From NCBI RefSeq assembly GCF_040833955.1, contig NZ_CP162133.1, forward strand, positions 2,983,501-3,047,500: a stretch of 64,000 bases of DNA. The letters are read 5' to 3'. The stretch comes from Leptospira sp. WS60.C2. GTDB lineage: Bacteria; Spirochaetota; Leptospiria; Leptospirales; Leptospiraceae. A model generated the notes under the pieces. That model ran no database searches. It saw nothing but the letters and a program-made list of their open reading frames with translations, and was not told the DNA's origin. Below are positions 33,229 to 42,007 of this stretch, piece by piece. The position numbers were made by a program, and so were the translations under genes. Positions within the stretch are counted from its first letter, which is position 1, and each line of letters opens with the position of its first letter.

Positions 33229-34740
33229 ATGCCGCAATCCTCTTCCAACGAAAATCGCTTCGTCCTCTCGGACTACTACAAGAAACAACTTAAAGAGATT
33301 GCCTTCCAGGGGGAATTTAGGGCGGAAACCTTCGCCACCAAGTTCCGATTTTTTTTCCTGGGTTTTTTGGTTATCTTTGCTACACTCGGACTGCTTTCTG
33401 GTCGTCCTCCTGTAGAGTTTTATTACCAAATCTCCGCTATCCTTGTTTTACTCTGTTACAACTTTGTTGTCCTATATTCATTAAAGAATTCGGGTAAATA
33501 TCTCAATATATTTAAATTCTCGTCTTCTTTTTTAGAGATCACTCTCCTTACATTTGTTACAGGGTATACGGCATACTCCCAAAAAAACCCAAGTCTTGTT
33601 TATGCAGCACCGATGATTTATGTCTTCTTCATTCTCATCGCGCTTGCCTCCATACGGAATAATACTAAGACTATCATCTTCGCCGTGATCGTACTCATTG
33701 TTGAATACGCATCTCTCACCATTTACTTTTACCCAGAGATGACAGATCTCAACACCAAACTCATGGAGTTGTCAGAGTATCTCAAACCCAACTTCCTAGA
33801 AGAAAACAGTACCTTCTTTCTCGTCAGTGCCGTACCGATGGGAATCTTTCTCATCTTACTCTACATGATCGTAACTGGTGGTCTCATTCTATACGCCATC
33901 CTTAACACATCCCGTACGACACAAGAACAAGCAGACTTAATTTTCAATACAGAAAAACAAGCGATCCTTGAAGAGAACATGCGCCTTGGTATGGAATTAG
34001 ACGTAGCAAGGCAAATCCAAGCCATGGTACTTCCCCGCAATGAGGAATTAAAACAAATCAATGAGTTGGAAATTTCTGCGAGGATGGACTCGGCCAATGA
34101 AGTGGGTGGAGACTATTACGATGTGGTGCATCATGAAGATGGAACGGTTTACATTGGAATAGGAGATGTAACTGACCACGGACTCGCATCGGGTGTTGTG
34201 ATGCTCATGACACAGTCGGCATTTATCACCACGTTACGTTCCAAAGTCATTTCCTTACGTGAATCGCTTCGTTCCATCAACTCCATTTTGTTTTCCAATA
34301 TCCATGTTAGGATGAATGATATTCGCAACCTAACACTCTCTCTATTTTCTTACAAAAATGGAGTGTTCACAACTGCAGGACAACACGAAACAATTTTGGT
34401 TTATCGGCATGCGTCTAAAAAAACCGAAATCATTGATACAATCGACAACGGTATGTTAGTTGGTCTAACAGAATCCATCGACGAATTTATCCATGAAAAA
34501 CCGATTCCATTACAACCCAAGGATATCATCCTTCTCTATACAGATGGAGCAACGGAAGCAGAGAATCCAAAACGGGAACAATTCGGAACCCACAGGTTGA
34601 TTGAATCCTTGGAACGACATGCAAGTCTTCCCACCACGGATGAAATTTTGGCCGCTATTTTCCAAGATATCTATGTTTTTATCGATGGGATGGATGTCTA
34701 TGATGACATTACCATAATGATCATGAGGAAACGAGGCTAA
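33229..34740 (+). CDS. Membrane SpoIIE-family protein phosphatase
   Basis: The 503-residue protein has about six membrane helices (about 40-235) and a coiled linker (about 240-265). The C-terminal PP2C-like domain has VGGDYYDVV, GIGDVTDHGLASG, YTDGATEAEN and the late YDDITIMIM. It should dephosphorylate STAS-type partners, most simply the protein at 31568. The adenylyl cyclase follows after 7 bases, so the phosphatase and cyclase are co-expressed. No clear ribosome-binding site is visible before the ATG. Confidence 0.92.
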   Translation: MPQSSSNENRFVLSDYYKKQLKEIAFQGEFRAETFATKFRFFFLGFLVIFATLGLLSGRPPVEFYYQISAILVLLCYNFVVLYSLKNSGKYLNIFKFSSSFLEITLLTFVTGYTAYSQKNPSLVYAAPMIYVFFILIALASIRNNTKTIIFAVIVLIVEYASLTIYFYPEMTDLNTKLMELSEYLKPNFLEENSTFFLVSAVPMGIFLILLYMIVTGGLILYAILNTSRTTQEQADLIFNTEKQAILEENMRLGMELDVARQIQAMVLPRNEELKQINELEISARMDSANEVGGDYYDVVHHEDGTVYIGIGDVTDHGLASGVVMLMTQSAFITTLRSKVISLRESLRSINSILFSNIHVRMNDIRNLTLSLFSYKNGVFTTAGQHETILVYRHASKKTEIIDTIDNGMLVGLTESIDEFIHEKPIPLQPKDIILLYTDGATEAENPKREQFGTHRLIESLERHASLPTTDEILAAIFQDIYVFIDGMDVYDDITIMIMRKRG

Positions 34741-34747
34741 GAGTTTT

Positions 34748-35683
34748 ATGGATAATGAAAAAGTTTTGGAAGAGGAACGAGCCAAATACGCAGAGTTGGA
34801 AGTTCTCTACCAAAACATCATTGACCACTCCACAGAAATCGAAAACGAACTCTTAGAAAATAATAAAAAGATCCAAATGTATTTGGATCGGATGCGCCGT
34901 TACCTCTCCCCTCAATTGTATGAGATGATCACAGGTGCAGAGGTAGAAACTTCCATCTCTCATCAAAGAAGAAAACTCACAATTTTTTTCTCAGACATTG
35001 TTGGGTTTACAACTATTACTGATTCAATCGAACCGGAAATTCTTTCTGATTGTTTGAACAAATATTTAGATGTAATGTCTAGCATTGCGATCAAATACGG
35101 TGGGACAATCGACAAATTCATTGGTGATGCCATAATGATCTTTTTCGGTGCGCCAAGTTTTGAAAATGATAAAGCACATGCTTTAAACTGTGTCAAGATG
35201 GCGATTGAGATGCGAGACAGTTTGCCTGCGTTAGATGAATATTGGAGAAAATCTGGAATCAACCACAACCTAACATGCCGAATTGGAATCAACACGGGTT
35301 ATGTGACAGTTGGAAATTTCGGAACCAACGAACGAATGGATTATACCATCATCGGTGGGCCAGTGAATGTTGCATCCCGTTTAGAACATGTGTCAAACGC
35401 TGGTGAAATTCTAATTTCAAATGCAACCAAATCCCTGATAGACGAATTTATTGATACAATTCCTAAGGGAGAAGTGGTTGTCAAAGGAGTTCATACTCCC
35501 ATCGAAACCTTCCAAGTCATTGGTCTTAAGGACAACCAAGAGAAAAAGGAAAATCCATTTTTAAAATTTGATGACCAAGGTTTCCTACTAAAACCTTTAC
35601 ATTTTGACAAACTCAGCACAAACCCCGAGGAACGCCGATTAATGCAAAATGCATTAGAAAAAGCGCTTGCGGCTTTGAAGTAA
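34748..35683 (+). CDS. Class III adenylyl cyclase
   Basis: The 311-residue soluble protein has an N-terminal coiled coil (about 5-50) that probably mediates dimerisation. Its catalytic domain (about 75-240) has metal-binding Asp83 (FFSDIVGFT) and Asp127 (FIGDAIM). Lys123 and Asp198 (MDYTIIGG) form the adenine-selecting pair, and Asn207 and Arg211 are the transition-state residues. All key residues are present, so it should make cAMP. The nearest reader is the CNB fusion at 31943. It is sandwiched between a SpoIIE phosphatase and a second anti-sigma-type ATPase. Confidence 0.93.
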   Translation: MDNEKVLEEERAKYAELEVLYQNIIDHSTEIENELLENNKKIQMYLDRMRRYLSPQLYEMITGAEVETSISHQRRKLTIFFSDIVGFTTITDSIEPEILSDCLNKYLDVMSSIAIKYGGTIDKFIGDAIMIFFGAPSFENDKAHALNCVKMAIEMRDSLPALDEYWRKSGINHNLTCRIGINTGYVTVGNFGTNERMDYTIIGGPVNVASRLEHVSNAGEILISNATKSLIDEFIDTIPKGEVVVKGVHTPIETFQVIGLKDNQEKKENPFLKFDDQGFLLKPLHFDKLSTNPEERRLMQNALEKALAALK

Positions 35684-35714
35684 TTCCGCTACGTTCTTTA
35701 GTTGAACTACGAAT

Positions 35715-36299
35715 ATGCGAAAATATGGCAACCTAACACACTCATCTGTTTCTGAAAAAGAACCAGAGTCGATTATCGAAATCCATCTCAAACCCTTGGA
35801 TTTGATGCGTTATTGGCGTAGGATTGGAATTCTTTCTGATTTTATCGGTTACTTTTATGGGTTCTCATTTTTGCCGAATGTTCCCACCGATTCTATGGAC
35901 ATGAAGAATTCGGAGATTGTGAATTCTATCTCAACGGTATTCAATGAACTGTTAGAAAACGCAGCTAAATACTCTTATGACAAAAAGGCAGACATAGAAA
36001 TCTCCCTCATTCACAGAGGGAGATCCTTTGAGATGCTTGTTCGAAACAAAACAAACGAGTCCAATGTGGCGGCCTATGAAAAAAGCTTAAAAGAAATTTT
36101 CTCTGCAAACGATTTAGAGAAATTGTACTTTCAAAAAATTGAATCCAATGATCCCGAATCGAGTCGATCTGGGATTGGCCTCATCATGGTTCTAAAAGAT
36201 TATCCAGTGGAGATGGAAGTGACTTTGGAAACAGAAGGAGATCATACGATCATCACAAGTCGCATCATTTACTTTACAGACGTGTCCCCTCAATCATAA
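35715..36299 (+). CDS. Second anti-sigma-type ATP-binding protein (slr1658-like)
   Basis: The 194-residue paralogue of the protein at 30997 shares LDLMRYWRRIGI (DMTTYWRRCGL there), the N box FNELLENAAKYS and the Gly motif RSGIGLIMVLKDYP. Unlike the first copy it has no STAS gene beside it, so it may compete for the same STAS partner or act on a distant one. It lies 31 bases after the cyclase. Its end overlaps a convergent TetR gene by 26 bases. Confidence 0.83.
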   Translation: MRKYGNLTHSSVSEKEPESIIEIHLKPLDLMRYWRRIGILSDFIGYFYGFSFLPNVPTDSMDMKNSEIVNSISTVFNELLENAAKYSYDKKADIEISLIHRGRSFEMLVRNKTNESNVAAYEKSLKEIFSANDLEKLYFQKIESNDPESSRSGIGLIMVLKDYPVEMEVTLETEGDHTIITSRIIYFTDVSPQS

Positions 36300-36966
36300 T
36301 CTCTAAAATCTGCAAGACCTCTTTTTGAAAGGTTTGTTTTTCTTCCTCAGAAGATTGGATCGCCTTCCATTTTCGTTCATTGAGTACGGCAAATCCATGC
36401 ACCCCACTCCAAAAGCTCATCATCAGAGTGGCGGTTGGTACCGATTTTTTTAATACCAGCTGATTTTGTCCATATTCCACAATTCGAAACATTCCCAGAT
36501 AGGCATCTTGTCCACACTTGCGGAGTTCCTCCGAAACAGGATCTCCGGAAACATAAATTTCACCACCAAACATAAGTTCTGTCCTTCTTGGATTGTTGAG
36601 TAACAGATAAATGTATTCTTCCCCTGCTTTACGGATTTTTTGCAAAGGATCTTTTGAACTTTCCCATGCTCGGATCATAGCGAATGACAATTCTCGAAAC
36701 CCTTCCGCCACAAGTGCTTGGAGAAGATCCATTTTCTTTGGAAAATGCCTGTAGGGTGCGGTGTGGCTCACACCAAGGTCTTGCGCAATGTCCCGAAGGC
36801 TTAAAGAAGACACTCCTGTTTTCTCCAAAACCGTTCGGGAATGTGCCAAAACTTCCTCTCGTAAATTTCCATGGTGGTAGCCTGAAATTTGGGCTTCTGG
36901 AATAGTTGGTTTTTTTGAGGTAGATTTCGGGTTTTTAGGAACAGATTGTTTTTTGGATGGTTTCAT
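36274..36966 (-). CDS. TetR-family transcriptional regulator
   Basis: The 230-residue protein has a basic, Lys/Pro-rich N-terminal tail (about 1-28). A TetR helix-turn-helix follows (about 45-92: LSLRDIAQDLGVSHTAPYRH), then a WHG-type C-terminal domain. It is divergent from a membrane-protein gene. A perfect 10-bp inverted repeat fills the gap, so self-repression and control of the divergent pair are likely. There is no Shine-Dalgarno sequence before its ATG. Confidence 0.9.
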   Translation of the reverse strand: MKPSKKQSVPKNPKSTSKKPTIPEAQISGYHHGNLREEVLAHSRTVLEKTGVSSLSLRDIAQDLGVSHTAPYRHFPKKMDLLQALVAEGFRELSFAMIRAWESSKDPLQKIRKAGEEYIYLLLNNPRRTELMFGGEIYVSGDPVSEELRKCGQDAYLGMFRIVEYGQNQLVLKKSVPTATLMMSFWSGVHGFAVLNERKWKAIQSSEEEKQTFQKEVLQILEIMIEGTRL

Positions 36967-36977
36967 AAAATGTTTAC

Positions 36978-37010
36978 AATGTATACTTTTATGTTGACAG
37001 AGTATACATT
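36978..37010. promoter_or_regulatory. Operator for the divergent TetR regulator
   Basis: AATGTATACT (36978-36987) and AGTATACATT (37001-37010) form a perfect 10-bp inverted repeat with a 13-base spacer. Each arm contains the self-complementary GTATAC, and the two centres are 21 bp apart, two helical turns. It overlaps the -35 region of the plus-strand promoter and the -10 region of the TetR gene. Confidence 0.75.
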
Positions 37011-37022
37011 ATGGTTTACACT
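36994..37022 (+). promoter_or_regulatory. Predicted promoter of the membrane-protein pair
   Basis: A perfect TTGACA (36994-36999) lies inside the operator spacer. TACACT (37017-37022) follows after 17 bases. Transcription would start near 37029, on top of the ATGATG there, implying a leaderless or near-leaderless mRNA. Confidence 0.55.
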
Positions 37023-37028
37023 GTCAAC

Positions 37029-37955
37029 ATGATGCAATACGCCAACTTCAAAAGACAACCACTTTTTTGGAATGGAATCGTTATGGTCGCCCTTACCGTA
37101 ACCATGATTCCTTTCCTTTTTCTAGACACAAGAACCCTTTTTGGGGTGAATCTTTGGATCAAACCAATTAAATTTACCGTTTCCCTTGGAATTTACTCCT
37201 TTTCGACTGTCTGGATTTTGGAACGATTTTTATCCGATTGGAAGTACAATCTAAAAACACAATACGCACTTACCATCACTTCCGCCATTGAAATCCTTCT
37301 CATCACATGGCAAGCCGCAAGAGGAGAGGCAAGTCACTTCAATGTTTCTAATACTTGGAACCAAGTTGTATTTTCAATCATGGGTACAAGTATTTCTCTC
37401 TTTTGGTTATCTCATTTAGTAATGATTTTGCCCATCCTTCGAAACAACCAAATCGCCAAAGCAGTGAAAGAAAGTCTTCTTTGGGGACTGGGGATCGCAG
37501 GTTTCGGTATGATCATTGGTTTCTTTATGACAACACCTAGACCCGAACAATTGGAACTCATGAAACAAGGGATTTATCAAACGAGCGGATCTCATTCTTT
37601 TGGGAAAGGAGACGCAGGCACAGGGCTCTTGTTTTTTGGATGGAGCACTGTGATTGGTGATATGCGAGTTCCGCATTTTTTTGGAATGCATGTGATGCAA
37701 CTTTTCTTCGTCCTTGCTGCCTTCCTGACTCGAAAGTTGGAAACTTCAGACCATCTTGTCATCGTTCGTTTCGTTGGTATTTTACTTTTGACTATGAATG
37801 TTGTGATGGTGATACAAACTCTTATGGGACAATCCATCTTTTCTTATCAACCTTTCTTTATTGGAATCTATGGACTCATTCTCTTCTTGGTTTTTTCGTT
37901 CGGGATACGTCTTTTCACCACTACTCCCAATTCTGAAATGAAGGTAACAATATGA
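37029..37955 (+). CDS. Multi-pass membrane protein of unknown function
   Basis: The product is about 308 residues with eight or so hydrophobic helices. Histidines at the ends of helices (MRVPHFFGMHVMQ, LVMILP, SHSFG) hint at a cofactor or metal. I do not recognise the family. The frame is open to an ATG at 37011, but that lies inside the predicted promoter; 37029 or 37032 fits the promoter better. It overlaps the next gene by 4 bases and is under the TetR operator. Confidence 0.78.
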   Translation: MMQYANFKRQPLFWNGIVMVALTVTMIPFLFLDTRTLFGVNLWIKPIKFTVSLGIYSFSTVWILERFLSDWKYNLKTQYALTITSAIEILLITWQAARGEASHFNVSNTWNQVVFSIMGTSISLFWLSHLVMILPILRNNQIAKAVKESLLWGLGIAGFGMIIGFFMTTPRPEQLELMKQGIYQTSGSHSFGKGDAGTGLLFFGWSTVIGDMRVPHFFGMHVMQLFFVLAAFLTRKLETSDHLVIVRFVGILLLTMNVVMVIQTLMGQSIFSYQPFFIGIYGLILFLVFSFGIRLFTTTPNSEMKVTI

Positions 37956-38377
37956 ACTCATCACTTCTTTTTACAATTGCAAATGCATTGGCAGTTTTCG
38001 CTTGGTTGGTTTTAATCATTTCACCAAATCAAAATAAGGTGATTCCTTATTTGCGAGTTTTGGTAGCAGGTTTGTTTTTAGGCGGATTGTACATTATTTC
38101 TTTGGCACTTGGATTTGGAAATGCCGAAGGAAACTTTGGAAGCTTAGAATCCGTTCGTTCCTTATTCCAAAACGACGAATTTTTATTAGCTGGTTGGGTG
38201 CACTATTTAGCGTTTGATTTATTTATCGGGACATGGGAAGCAGAAGATGGATGGAAACAACAAATCCATCGTTTGATATTACTTCCTATTCATCTATTGA
38301 CTTTTTATTTTGGACCAGTGGGACTCGTTTTGTATTTTTTAGTCCGAGGATTCAAAACCAAAAACTTTAATTTTTAA
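37952..38377 (+). CDS. ABA4-like membrane protein (DUF4281)
   Basis: The 141-residue protein has four membrane helices. The segment FLLAGWVHYLAFDLFIGTWE is the signature of the family that includes plant ABA DEFICIENT 4, involved in neoxanthin formation. In bacteria its role is not settled. It is co-translated with the preceding membrane protein, and both lie under the TetR operator. A lipid or carotenoid-like substrate is possible. It overlaps the convergent ankyrin gene by 4 bases. Confidence 0.85.
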   Translation: MNSSLLFTIANALAVFAWLVLIISPNQNKVIPYLRVLVAGLFLGGLYIISLALGFGNAEGNFGSLESVRSLFQNDEFLLAGWVHYLAFDLFIGTWEAEDGWKQQIHRLILLPIHLLTFYFGPVGLVLYFLVRGFKTKNFNF

Positions 38378-40014
38378 CCGCCATACACATCTAAGAGAGA
38401 AAGAATTCTTTGGTATCGATTCTTTTTCTCTTCGTCTGCTTCCAGGTCTGCGATTTCTAAGTTTTCAAATGCTAAATCACGACCTGTTTTTTCATCCAAA
38501 GTTTTTACATTCGCCTTTGCACCAGATTCTAACAACAATGCAAGAACCGACGAATTTCCAAATTTACAAGCTTCATGAAGTGCCGTACTTCCATTCTGAT
38601 CTGCCATATGGATGTTGATTCCAGCCTGAATGAGTTTTTTGGCCAAACTTGGTTCACCAAAAACCGAACACCAATGTAAGGGAGACATTCCATTGATCGA
38701 TTGAAGATTTACGTTTGCTCCTCGTTTTAAGAGCTCATCCATTAAACTTGTTTTCTCAGACAAACGAAGTTTGTTGTCTTGGCACAATTTAAAGATGGCT
38801 GTTTCTGCATTTATATCTAAAATATTCGGGTTAGCTCCTCTTTCCAATAGACGCATACATGATTTGTACTTGGAACGAACGAAAGCTTCTTGTAATAAAG
38901 TGAAACCAAGCGGATTTCGAATCGAATCTTGAATGATATAATCCAATGAACCTACTGTTCGAACAAAGGAATCCAATAGATAAACATCATCTTCTTCTAA
39001 CCAATCCAAAGTTTTATCTTCGTTTTTGGTATCCAGTTGATTTCCTAAATTGTTTTGGTAATCCTCTGGAAATTTTGTTTTCAGAAATTGTAGGAAGCTT
39101 GGCTCTTTTTCAGAATGACATACCACATCATGGATGATATGCCAATGATTGGAATTTGGTTTTAGTTGATTGGATATTAAAAAGATAAACGTTTCATTTA
39201 ATTTTCTTTGAGTTAGATGAAATACTGCATGCACATTTCCTTCTTTAAAGTGAACTTCTGAAACAGCAGTTTGACTATCTGGCCAATGGTAGATTACCAA
39301 AGTCAACAATTCATCTTTTTCATTTTCACTGAGAAGCGAAAAATATTTTTGTAATAGCAAGATATTTCCTGCAAGTGCATAAATTTTTGCCGCAAGAAAG
39401 TTTGAAATAAAATCGGGAAGTTCTTTGTTTGCCACACCATATTCATCAAATTGTATTTTGTAAATATGGGTCGCAGTGAACCGACCATGCAAAAACGTAT
39501 TCCATTCATCAGAGATTGCTAAATAGAGTTTGCCATTGACTAATGCATGATCGTAATCTTCAACCGTCAAAGACAATCTGACTGGAGCAGAGTTCGCATT
39601 GTGATTGATAATGATAGAAAGAGTTTTGGAAGGAGTATCTGTTGTGATATCGTAATCAAAATTTTTTAAGCGAACAATTTCGGGAAGACCAGAGATGGAA
39701 ATCCGAACATCATCATCGTTGCCTTCTTCATCTTTTAAGAACACAAGTTCTTCATTGGACCAATCCGATACAAAATCGGTAGTATACCTTCCAAAAATTT
39801 GGCCCTGCAAATTGTGATTCGGAATTTGACCTGAAAAGTTTAGATCAAATAACACAAGTGAGTCGGAGTGTTCTCCAGCAATCTGTTTTCTAAAATCAAA
39901 ATGATTCCAAATGGAACATTTTTTACATCTGTATTTCCCTTTTTTCCCTTCTAGTTTCGAAGAAGAGATAGAATGACCACTGAGACAATTGGAGCAGGAT
40001 AAAATCGTTTTCAT
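38374..40014 (-). CDS. Ankyrin-repeat protein with N-terminal zinc ribbon
   Basis: The 546-residue protein opens with two CxxC knuckles (C7/C10 and C30/C33), a small zinc ribbon. A middle region of about 300 residues is unrecognised. Its C-terminal 150 residues hold four to five ankyrin repeats, with typical NGMSPLHWCSVFGEPSLAKK and NGSTALHEACKFGNSSVLAL units. No signal peptide is visible, so it is cytoplasmic. A scaffold or binding role is likely; the combination with a zinc ribbon is unusual. Confidence 0.82.
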   Translation of the reverse strand: MKTILSCSNCLSGHSISSSKLEGKKGKYRCKKCSIWNHFDFRKQIAGEHSDSLVLFDLNFSGQIPNHNLQGQIFGRYTTDFVSDWSNEELVFLKDEEGNDDDVRISISGLPEIVRLKNFDYDITTDTPSKTLSIIINHNANSAPVRLSLTVEDYDHALVNGKLYLAISDEWNTFLHGRFTATHIYKIQFDEYGVANKELPDFISNFLAAKIYALAGNILLLQKYFSLLSENEKDELLTLVIYHWPDSQTAVSEVHFKEGNVHAVFHLTQRKLNETFIFLISNQLKPNSNHWHIIHDVVCHSEKEPSFLQFLKTKFPEDYQNNLGNQLDTKNEDKTLDWLEEDDVYLLDSFVRTVGSLDYIIQDSIRNPLGFTLLQEAFVRSKYKSCMRLLERGANPNILDINAETAIFKLCQDNKLRLSEKTSLMDELLKRGANVNLQSINGMSPLHWCSVFGEPSLAKKLIQAGINIHMADQNGSTALHEACKFGNSSVLALLLESGAKANVKTLDEKTGRDLAFENLEIADLEADEEKKNRYQRILSLLDVYGG

Positions 40015-40099
40015 ATTTCGCTTGTTCCGTTATAGAATCCGAGAGACTTTACCCTGATCAATCGAAAATTAAACAACTAGAAGTTTCAGGTAGGGATTC

Positions 40100-40927
40100 A
40101 TGGGACAAAATCAATATTTAATCATAGGTGGTTCGGGAGAAGCGGGGCAAAGTGCGATTACTGCTATCCGAGCTTACGATCCAAGTTCCTTTATCATCGC
40201 GACCACTACAACAAGTGAACCTGTGTCGAATTCTGACTTAACTTTATTTGGGAAGCGAGCCGAACCTGGTCTCTCCCATGCCATACGAGAAGACCTTTCA
40301 AGTGAGGGTCGTTTGCAAAAGATAAAGGCTCTAATTTACACTCCAGCCTTAGGGGAAGTTGGATTTCCCATTGAAGAAAGTTCCGATGCACAAATCAAAG
40401 ATACGCTTGGGATCTGTTTGGATCCAATGCTCAGTTTGGAACAAAGTTTAGAGCCAGAATTGACAATCGCCTATTCTGCATTTTACTGGTTGCCCCACAC
40501 GTTGGCCTTTTATGGATCCATGGGAGTTGCCAAATACAAAGCGGATCTTTGGGCATTGGAGAATCCGTCAAAACGTCGGATCGTGAGGGCCGGTACTTTT
40601 TTTTCCAAAAGTGTGAGAGGGATCTCAATCGTATTACAAAGAAGGATGAAAAAAACAAACCATCCGGATCTATTGAAACTCAAATCAAAATTCGAATCTT
40701 CCCAAGAGAAGTTCATGGATTTTTTCCTTTCCTATGCATGGGAACATGAAAAGGAAGCGTTTCAAAACCAACAGAAGACTCCTTACCGACCAACCGTAAG
40801 AGAGGATCTAACCCGGGGACTGACAAAAGCACTACAAAACGAGGCACCCATCGTGACGGTTCTTGGGGACTGGACTTGGGAAGAAAAAGAATTACCTCAT
40901 TTACCCGATTGGTTCCGACATTTTTAG
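40100..40927 (+). CDS. NAD(P)-binding Rossmann-fold protein
   Basis: The 275-residue protein begins with a dinucleotide-binding loop IIGGSGEAGQSAI. Mid-protein it has a segment YGSMGVAKYKADLWALE that recalls the Tyr/Lys catalytic helix of short-chain dehydrogenases. The family is not certain. GGTAGGG lies eight bases before the ATG. It ends just before the zinc dehydrogenase gene, in what looks like an operon reaching to 44319. A redox enzyme acting with the next gene is plausible. Confidence 0.75.
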   Translation: MGQNQYLIIGGSGEAGQSAITAIRAYDPSSFIIATTTTSEPVSNSDLTLFGKRAEPGLSHAIREDLSSEGRLQKIKALIYTPALGEVGFPIEESSDAQIKDTLGICLDPMLSLEQSLEPELTIAYSAFYWLPHTLAFYGSMGVAKYKADLWALENPSKRRIVRAGTFFSKSVRGISIVLQRRMKKTNHPDLLKLKSKFESSQEKFMDFFLSYAWEHEKEAFQNQQKTPYRPTVREDLTRGLTKALQNEAPIVTVLGDWTWEEKELPHLPDWFRHF

Positions 40928-40984
40928 TTGCCAAGAAAAATAGAACTTCCAAGAGTAGACCGATCGGTATACATGGAGGGTCTC

Positions 40985-42007
40985 ATGAAACGACTTATCT
41001 TTCGGAAAAAAGGAATCTTGGAATGGGAAGAAACGGAAGCACCCACTATCAATGGAGAGAACCAAGCACTCGTAGAACCCATTGCCATTGCACGTTGTGA
41101 TTTGGACTTACCGATTGTTCGAGGAGAAACATTGTTTCGCGCACCGTTTCCCGTAGGACACGAGTTTGTTGGCAGAATCAAAGCAGTATCGGAAGACCTA
41201 CTGAATACTGTTTCCATCGGTTCTACCGTCGCACTTCCATTCCAAATTTCATGTGGAACTTGCCCAAGTTGTTTAAGCCACCATTCCAATTCTTGTGAAA
41301 CTGTACCGTATACCTCTGCCTACGGAATGCCACCTGGTGCCCATCATGTGGGAGGAGCTATCGCTGAACTCATCAAAGTTCCATTCGCAAAACAAATGCT
41401 ATTTGAAGTAGACTCCAAGATCGATCCTGTTGGAATTGCCAGTTTGAGTGACAACATTGCGGAAGTTTGGAAATTAGCCGGCCGATTTTTAGAACGAAAG
41501 AAACATCCAAAAACCCTCGTGGTCGGAGGAAATGCAGGTAGTATTGGACTATATACTGCACTTTATTTACACCAAACCAAAAAGGCAGATATTATGTATG
41601 TCGATACAGATCGCAAAAGGATTGATCTTGCGAATTCACTTGGAATTCCCGTCACTCACTTCATAGCATTTCCAAAACCAAATGAAAAGTATGATTTGGT
41701 ATGTGATGCTTCCGCCACAAAAGAAGGATGGGAGTTTGCCACAAGGTCCATGGGAAAAAATGCAATTTTAAGTTCTGCCTCTATCTTCTGGACCAACCGC
41801 TTTGAAATTCCATATTTGGAAATGTACAACCAAGGCGCCGAAATCCATATTGGCAGAGTGGAATCACTCGACTCCATGAAGGCACTGTATCCAGAAATCA
41901 AAAATGGAAGTTTCACTCCCGAAAAAATTGTCACAAAAACAGTTTCCTTTGAAGACGCAAAAGAAGCATGGTTGGAAGAATCGATCAAACTGGTGGTAAC
42001 TCGTTGA
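40985..42007 (+). CDS. Zinc-dependent alcohol dehydrogenase family protein
   Basis: The product is about 340 residues. The start at 40985 has GGAGG five bases upstream and gives MKRLIFRKKGILEWEE. The catalytic zinc region has CDLDLP and the PVGHEFVG motif, and the structural zinc lobe has CGTCPSC with a later Cys. The Rossmann loop VVGGNAGSIG and acidic YVDTD support NAD. It is a medium-chain dehydrogenase; the substrate is unknown. It overlaps the next gene by 4 bases (TTGA). Confidence 0.88.
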   Translation: MKRLIFRKKGILEWEETEAPTINGENQALVEPIAIARCDLDLPIVRGETLFRAPFPVGHEFVGRIKAVSEDLLNTVSIGSTVALPFQISCGTCPSCLSHHSNSCETVPYTSAYGMPPGAHHVGGAIAELIKVPFAKQMLFEVDSKIDPVGIASLSDNIAEVWKLAGRFLERKKHPKTLVVGGNAGSIGLYTALYLHQTKKADIMYVDTDRKRIDLANSLGIPVTHFIAFPKPNEKYDLVCDASATKEGWEFATRSMGKNAILSSASIFWTNRFEIPYLEMYNQGAEIHIGRVESLDSMKALYPEIKNGSFTPEKIVTKTVSFEDAKEAWLEESIKLVVTR

